From Caryophanales bacterium UBA7476 (GTDB lineage Bacteria > Bacillota_I > Bacilli_A > RF39 > UBA660): DNA of 18,003 nucleotides. The notes under the pieces were generated by a model. It made no database searches, was not told where the DNA came from, and saw nothing but the letters and a program-made list of their open reading frames with translations. The translations under genes were made by a program, and so were the position numbers. The stretch's first letter is position 1, and each line of letters begins with the position of its first letter. Where the stretch lies: NCBI GenBank assembly GCA_002477275.1, contig DLOU01000069.1, positions 4,137-22,139 on the forward strand, written 5' to 3'. Below are positions 13,909 through 18,003 of the stretch, one piece after another.

Positions 13909-15764
13909 TGAAAATATCATCTAAGAATCTTGATAGATTAATTTCGATTTTTGATAATTATCATGGACAAAATGATAAAGTTTTGAACTGCCTTTCTCAA
14001 GATTCAGAGGATGATGTTGTAATTGTTTTACTTGAAATAATTAATAATTTAATAAAAGAAGATAACTACATTAATAATAGAAATTCTGTAAATAATATGA
14101 TTAACTATATTAGAAATCTTTTGTTAGAAAAAGAAAGTATAGATAAATCACAAGTAAATAGAAAAATTACTAAGATATTAGAGTCAATAAACACTTTTTT
14201 ACTTGAAGAAAAATATGATGAACATCATAGAAAAGAGTATAGAAAAGAATATTATAATTTATCACGTAGACTTATGAAACTTCCAATAGAAGAAGATGAA
14301 AATACAAAATATTTAGAAGTACTTTGGACTGTTATTACAGAAATTAAAAATTTGGATTATTTAGAAAGAACACTTGAGGTGTTAAATGTAGAAAATACTG
14401 TTTTTAAAGATAGTTATACAATTATAATGAAACTTGTTTCTTTATATATAGAAAAAATTAGAAATTTATATACAGATTATAATTATGAAGAAATAAGATA
14501 TTATAATTTAGTTATTAAACAAATACTTTTTAATAAATTTTGGATTATAAGTGAAGTAGAGAAAGAGTGGTGTATTGATCTATTAACACAAGAAATAAAT
14601 TTTTTATCTAGAAATCCAAATGATTTTATGAAAGTTCAATTTCTTGATGATGTACTAAGAAGTTTTAATTTTTCTTTTGATAATTCTAAGATACTTAATG
14701 ATTTATCAATTAGATATGATGTTAATATAGAAAATAGTGACTTATATGTACCTGATTGTACAATTGATAAAAGAATGTCTACTAGAGTTATCGCAAATGA
14801 TTATATAATTACTATAGATAGTAGTGATACAAAAGAAATAGATGATGGCCTTTCCTGTGAAAGATTAGAAGATGGATCATATTTACTTGGAATTCATATT
14901 ACAGATGTATTTGGATATATTAAAATATATGATCAAATTATTACTGAGGCTTTGTCTCGAGGTGAAACTATTTATTTAGAAGATTTACTTGTATATATGC
15001 TTCCTAAAGAATTTGCTACTGATAAAGCATCACTTCTTGAAAATAGACCAAGATATGCTGATTCACATTATTTTGTTATTTCTCCAAGTGGAGAAATAAT
15101 TTCAGATGTATTTATGAAAACTATAGTTAGTAATTCAAAAAGAACTACTTATGATGATGTAAATAAAGTATTATCAAAAAGTAAGAGTGATGGATCTTAC
15201 TTTGAAGTTGCTCTTCATAATTTAAGAAGAGTTGAGAAGATTCTTGAAAATAAAACATTAAGATTATATAAAGCAGAAAGTAATACTAGAAAAAAGAGTA
15301 GTATTGCTAATAAGATAGTTGCTTATACTATGATGCTTGAAAATGTATCTATGGCTGAATATTTTAGTAGTAATGATTATCCTTTTATATATAGAGTTTG
15401 TGGTGAGCAAGAAATAGATGAAGATTTAAAAAAATGTATTCCTGAAGATAAGATGAGTGATGAACTTGATAAAGTATTATATGAAATATCAAAAGAGAAA
15501 GGTAAAGTAATGTATGGAGTAGCTGGAGAACATGGTGAACTTGGATTTACTCATTATTCACATTCTACTTCTCCTTTAAGAAGATTTGCTGATTTATGGA
15601 ATAGATATTTAATTTCTGTTTTTAAAAATAAAAATGTTAGTGATGAAGATATAAAACGTTTAGAAGAGGAAACATCTAAAATAGTTTCTAAACTTAATAG
15701 TGTTTTAGATAGGCATGAATATTTTACAATTGAGTATAATAAGAAAATAAAACAATTGAAATAA
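13908..15764 (+). CDS. RNB-domain ribonuclease with atypical architecture, 618 aa
   Basis: Predicted 3'-5' exoribonuclease of the RNase II/R superfamily. The RNB catalytic domain (~285-595) has YIITIDSSDTKEIDDGLS with Asp304, Asp312 and Asp313; the fourth acidic position (Asp207 of E. coli RNase II) is Glu310. GIHITDVFGYI, MLPKEFATDKASLLENRPR and TSPLRRFADLWNRY (Arg558 at the catalytic arginine position) follow. Unlike RNase II or R, there is no recognisable cold-shock domain before the core and no S1 domain after it: the protein ends ~25 residues past the RNB core. The first ~285 residues are helical, charged and unlike known RNA-binding domains. AGGAGG at 13897-13902 precedes ATG 13908, which overlaps the dnaI stop. 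The gene probably shares the dnaI promoter. A decay or tRNA/rRNA trimming role is inference. Confidence 0.9.
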   Translation: MKISSKNLDRLISIFDNYHGQNDKVLNCLSQDSEDDVVIVLLEIINNLIKEDNYINNRNSVNNMINYIRNLLLEKESIDKSQVNRKITKILESINTFLLEEKYDEHHRKEYRKEYYNLSRRLMKLPIEEDENTKYLEVLWTVITEIKNLDYLERTLEVLNVENTVFKDSYTIIMKLVSLYIEKIRNLYTDYNYEEIRYYNLVIKQILFNKFWIISEVEKEWCIDLLTQEINFLSRNPNDFMKVQFLDDVLRSFNFSFDNSKILNDLSIRYDVNIENSDLYVPDCTIDKRMSTRVIANDYIITIDSSDTKEIDDGLSCERLEDGSYLLGIHITDVFGYIKIYDQIITEALSRGETIYLEDLLVYMLPKEFATDKASLLENRPRYADSHYFVISPSGEIISDVFMKTIVSNSKRTTYDDVNKVLSKSKSDGSYFEVALHNLRRVEKILENKTLRLYKAESNTRKKSSIANKIVAYTMMLENVSMAEYFSSNDYPFIYRVCGEQEIDEDLKKCIPEDKMSDELDKVLYEISKEKGKVMYGVAGEHGELGFTHYSHSTSPLRRFADLWNRYLISVFKNKNVSDEDIKRLEEETSKIVSKLNSVLDRHEYFTIEYNKKIKQLK

Positions 15765-15773
15765 TGATCTTAC

Positions 15774-15802
15774 TTGAAAAATAGATTTAAATGTGTTAAT
15801 AT
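15774..15802 (+). promoter_or_regulatory. Promoter of the threonine T-box operon
   Basis: TTGAAA (15774-15779), a 17-nt spacer and TAATAT (15797-15802) preceded by TGT (extended -10). The predicted start near 15809 begins the T-box leader. An 8-bp inverted repeat (15779-15786 and 15801-15808) brackets the -10. Confidence 0.7.
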
Positions 15803-15808
15803 CTATTT

Positions 15809-16024
15809 GAACGAAATATCAAATACATTGATAAAGGACATGGCTATAAATGATTCTTTTTAGAGAGTTCGTGGTTGGTGCAAACGAATAAGATAATTTA
15901 TTAGTTACTACCTTTTTAGTAGAATTATTAAAAGTAATTCCGGTATATGCCGTTATATAAAATAAGATAAATGAAGGATGGTACCGTCTTATGACTCCTA
16001 TACAGGTTGTATAGGAGTTTTTTT
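15809..16024 (+). promoter_or_regulatory. T-box riboswitch, threonine specificity
   Basis: Leader RNA that senses uncharged tRNA-Thr and turns on the genes behind it. Conserved parts seen: GATAAAGGACATGG on the 5' side of Stem I; AGAGAG (15862-15867) and GGTTGGTGCAAA (15873-15884) of the distal Stem I region; a Stem III-like hairpin CGG/CCG near 15941-15952; and the T-box core AAGGATGGTACCGTC (15974-15988) with TGGT to pair with the tRNA ACCA end. Stem I closes by pairing of 15848-15859 with 15890-15900. Just after it, ACT (15907-15909) and ACC (15910-15912) are adjacent specifier candidates and both are threonine codons, so the amino acid is secure although the exact specifier is not. The 3' end is the terminator at 15994-16024. 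Confidence 0.92.
15994..16024 (+). terminator. T-box terminator (attenuator)
   Basis: An 11-bp perfect stem, 15994-16004 with 16008-16018, closes a GGT loop and ends in a T-run. The T-box core just upstream can form the competing antiterminator when bound by uncharged tRNA. Confidence 0.93.
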
Positions 16025-16048
16025 GATAGAGTATGTTTAGGAGAACTT

Positions 16049-16216
16049 ATGACAAAAGAAGAGTTTAAGAAAGAGTATGAGAAAATTATGATGGAAGAAC
16101 TTACTGAAAAAGATGTGGAGAAGAGAAAGGTAATTCATCAAAAATTCATACAGTTAAAAAATGAATACAAAAAAAGTATTGTTAATGATAAAGAAAATAG
16201 GAGGAAGACAAAATGA
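16049..16216 (+). CDS. Unknown 55-aa charged protein under T-box control
   Basis: AGGAGA at 16039-16044 precedes ATG 16049. A TTG further upstream in frame lies within the attenuator hairpin and is not a plausible start. The protein starts MTKEEFKKEYEKIMMEEL and is almost wholly charged and helical, with about half Lys/Glu/Arg residues. It has no cysteines, membrane span or signal peptide, and ends in a basic tail. Its stop TGA overlaps the thrS start (ATGA), so it is translationally coupled to thrS and controlled by the same T-box. I do not recognise the family. It could be a real small protein acting with ThrS, or mainly a coupling device for thrS translation (both inference). Confidence 0.7.
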   Translation: MTKEEFKKEYEKIMMEELTEKDVEKRKVIHQKFIQLKNEYKKSIVNDKENRRKTK

Positions 16217-17970
16217 TAAATATAAAAGAAGATGAAAAACTAAGTGTAATGAACCATTCATGTGCACATTTACTTGCTCAAGCAGTAAAACATTTATATC
16301 CAGAAGCTAAATTTTGGGTTGGACCAGCTATTGAAGAAGGATTCTATTATGATATAGATCTTGGTGATGTAACTATTACAGAAGAAGATTTAGAAAAAAT
16401 AGAAAAAGAAATGAAGAAATGTAGTAAGAGTGCTAAAAATATTGTTAGACGTGAACTAAGTAAAGAAGAAGCTCTTGAAATGTTTAAAGATAATCCATAT
16501 AAGATAGAATTAATTGAAAAAATGGATGATAATGAAGTAATTAGTTGTTATACTCAAGGCGATTTTACTGATTTATGTCGTGGACCACATGTAGAGAATA
16601 CTAAACTACTTAAGTATTTTAAACTACTTAAAGTAAGTGGTGCTTATTATAAAGGTGATTCTAAAAATAAAGTACTTCAAAGAATATATGGTATTTGTTT
16701 TGATTCTGAAGAAGATTTAAATAAACATTTAGAATACTTAGAGGAATGTAAGCAAAGAGACCATAGAAAATTAGGTAAAGAACTAGGAATATTTATGTTC
16801 AGTGATTTGGTTGGAAGAGGTCTTCCAATGTGGCTTCCTAATGGATTTATAGTTAGACGTAGTTTATCTGATTATATTATGAATAAAGAATTAGAACTTG
16901 GTTATAAACATGTTTTAACACCATCACTAGGTAATGTTGATTTATATAAAACTAGTGGACATTGGGATCATTACAAAGAAGATATGTTTCCAGCTATGGA
17001 ACTTGATGATGAAGCATATGTATTAAGACCAATGAATTGTCCTCATCATATGATGATGTATAAGAACAGTCTTCATTCATATCGTAATCTTCCACTTAGA
17101 ATAGCTGAAGTTGCTACTGATTTTAGATATGAAGCAAGTGGAGCTTTGTGTGGCATAGAAAGAGCTCGTACATTTACTCAAAATGATTCTCATATATTCT
17201 GTACTCCAAGTCAGATTAAAGATGAGTTTGAGGGAGTAGTTAAACTAATTCTAGATGTATATAAAGATTTTGGCTTTGAAAACTATGAATTTAGACTTTC
17301 TTTAAGGGATAAGAATGATAAAGAAAAATACTTTGATAATGATGAGATGTGGGATAAAGCAGAGAATGAACTTAGAAAAGTATTAAAAGAGTTAAATATA
17401 GATTTCTATGAAGCAGAAGGTGAAGCAGCATTCTATGGACCAAAGTTAGACGTTCAAGTTAAGAGCGCTATTGGACATGATGTTACACTTTCTACTTGTC
17501 AACTTGATTTCTTACTTCCAGAAAGATTTGAACTTACATATATAGATGAAAATGGAGAAAAACAAAGACCAGTTGTTATTCATAGAGCAATACTTGGATC
17601 TCTTGATCGATTTGTTGCATTTATGCTTGAAGAAACTAAAGGTAAACTTCCACTTTGGCTTTCACCAGTGCAGATAGATATTATTCCGGTTTCTGGTGAA
17701 CATCAAGGAGAGTATGCTTATGAAGTTAAAGAAAAACTTGAAAAAGCTGGAATTAGAGCGGAAGTAGATGATAGAAATGAAAAACTTGGATATAGAATGA
17801 GAGAAGCTCAAACTAGAAAAATTCCTTATTCATTAGTTCTTGGAGATAATGAAAAAGAAAATGGTACTGTAACTTATAGAAGATATCAATCAGAAGAGAA
17901 AGTTACACTATCAATAGATGAATTTATAAAACTTATAAAAGATGAAATAGATAATAAAATTAGACATTAG
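16213..17970 (+). CDS. thrS: Threonyl-tRNA synthetase lacking the N-terminal TGS domain
   Basis: Class II enzyme that charges tRNA-Thr and edits Ser-tRNA-Thr. AGGAGG at 16199-16204 fixes ATG 16213. The protein enters the editing domain at once: HSCAHLLAQAVKHLYPEAKF (~15-34), GPAIEEGFYYD and DFTDLCRGPHV. The catalytic core has GLPMWLPNG (motif 1 region), MNCPHHMMMYK with the zinc ligand cysteine, FRYEASGALCGIERARTFTQ (motif 2) and HRAILGSLDRF (motif 3). The C-terminal anticodon domain (~480-585) contains VQIDIIPV and RKIPYSLVLGDNE. At 585 aa it lacks the ~60-residue TGS domain of most ThrS (~640 aa). The missing part is not encoded just upstream: that frame holds the stop-terminated 55-aa gene and the T-box. 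Expression responds to tRNA-Thr charging through the T-box. Confidence 0.97.
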   Translation: MINIKEDEKLSVMNHSCAHLLAQAVKHLYPEAKFWVGPAIEEGFYYDIDLGDVTITEEDLEKIEKEMKKCSKSAKNIVRRELSKEEALEMFKDNPYKIELIEKMDDNEVISCYTQGDFTDLCRGPHVENTKLLKYFKLLKVSGAYYKGDSKNKVLQRIYGICFDSEEDLNKHLEYLEECKQRDHRKLGKELGIFMFSDLVGRGLPMWLPNGFIVRRSLSDYIMNKELELGYKHVLTPSLGNVDLYKTSGHWDHYKEDMFPAMELDDEAYVLRPMNCPHHMMMYKNSLHSYRNLPLRIAEVATDFRYEASGALCGIERARTFTQNDSHIFCTPSQIKDEFEGVVKLILDVYKDFGFENYEFRLSLRDKNDKEKYFDNDEMWDKAENELRKVLKELNIDFYEAEGEAAFYGPKLDVQVKSAIGHDVTLSTCQLDFLLPERFELTYIDENGEKQRPVVIHRAILGSLDRFVAFMLEETKGKLPLWLSPVQIDIIPVSGEHQGEYAYEVKEKLEKAGIRAEVDDRNEKLGYRMREAQTRKIPYSLVLGDNEKENGTVTYRRYQSEEKVTLSIDEFIKLIKDEIDNKIRH

Positions 17971-17988
17971 AAGTTCTTAAGAACTTCT
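17969..17988 (+). repeat. Perfect 20-nt palindrome after thrS
   Basis: AGAAGTTCTT followed by AAGAACTTCT, overlapping the last bases of thrS. As RNA it could form an 8-bp hairpin with a TTAA loop, but no T-run follows, so it is not a standard terminator. Confidence 0.75.
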
Positions 17989-17995
17989 CAGACTG

Positions 17996-18001
17996 TTGAC
18001 A
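17996..18001 (+). promoter_or_regulatory. Consensus -35 at the window edge
   Basis: TTGACA matches the -35 consensus exactly and stands 7 nt after the palindrome. The -10 would fall outside the window, so this remains a candidate only. Confidence 0.35.
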
Positions 18002-18003
18002 AA

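Noticed and set aside
14811..14850. RNB ribonuclease as catalytically dead because of Glu310
   Set aside because: Glu can still coordinate the metal, the other aspartates and the catalytic arginine remain, and EIDD-type variants seem to occur in the family, so inactivation is not supported.
16007..16048. Longer N-terminus (TTG start) for the 55-aa gene
   Set aside because: The start lies inside the T-box attenuator hairpin; a proper ribosome site precedes ATG 16049.
16602..16631. 12-nt direct repeat in thrS (two copies 18 nt apart)
   Set aside because: It encodes the conserved KLLK-type segment before the KVSGAYY motif of ThrS; most likely chance codon similarity in a constrained region.
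1..18003. Genetic code 4 (TGA read as Trp)
   Set aside because: No in-frame TGA inside any gene and the Trp codons inspected are TGG; TGA works as stop in four places, though the back-up stops are noted as a finding.
1..18003. Mobile element, prophage or integron
   Set aside because: No transposase, integrase or target-site duplications seen; base composition and signals are uniform across the window.

Overview
The window is very AT-rich (GC below about 30% by eye). All 20 protein genes I support lie on the + strand, with short intergenic gaps. The gene set points to a low-GC Gram-positive bacterium of the Bacilli/Mollicutes-related side of the Firmicutes, possibly an uncultured gut lineage (inference). 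The evidence is a DnaI-type helicase loader, a rimM-trmD-rplS-lepB neighbourhood, a T-box riboswitch before thrS, strong GGAGG ribosome sites and AGA as the usual arginine codon. No in-frame TGA occurs inside any gene and every tryptophan I looked at is TGG, so the standard bacterial code fits. No rRNA, tRNA, CRISPR array, insertion sequence or integrase was seen. This is mostly a core chromosomal region with uncharacterised genes set into it.

Layout. (1) 1-1799: the end of a long acidic protein with a tandem repeat, then a small unknown protein. (2) 1873-4216: a translation-related operon of a TrmH-family rRNA methyltransferase, rimM, trmD and an unknown coiled-coil protein. (3) 4302-5632: an unknown TTG-started gene, rplS (L19) with a structured leader, and lepB (signal peptidase I). 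(4) 5683-6339: a secreted, C-terminally anchored surface protein. (5) 6434-7686: a two-gene operon of a cupin and a HipA-like kinase. (6) 7750-10805: gltX and a bleomycin-hydrolase-type aminopeptidase (pepC). (7) 10926-12940: an overlapping pair of a double zinc-ribbon membrane protein and a TPM-domain protein with a Gly/Ser/His tail. (8) 13012-15764: dnaI overlapping a gene for an unusual RNB-domain ribonuclease. (9) 15765-17970: a threonine T-box leader, a 55-residue unknown protein and thrS lacking its TGS domain.

The transcription signals are unusually uniform. Most units end in a hairpin plus T-run and the next promoter starts within a few bases, often reusing terminator bases. Ten of eleven candidate promoters have an extended -10 (TGn before the hexamer).

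The most interesting feature is the HipA-like kinase directly upstream of gltX. In E. coli, HipA phosphorylates GltX on the serine of its KLSKR loop. This GltX keeps that motif (Ser296), and the kinase is paired with a cupin instead of a HipB-type DNA-binding antitoxin. Other points of interest are the RNB protein without recognisable cold-shock or S1 domains, the unknown small protein under threonine T-box control, and the fact that all four TGA stop codons have a back-up TAA or TAG within three codons.
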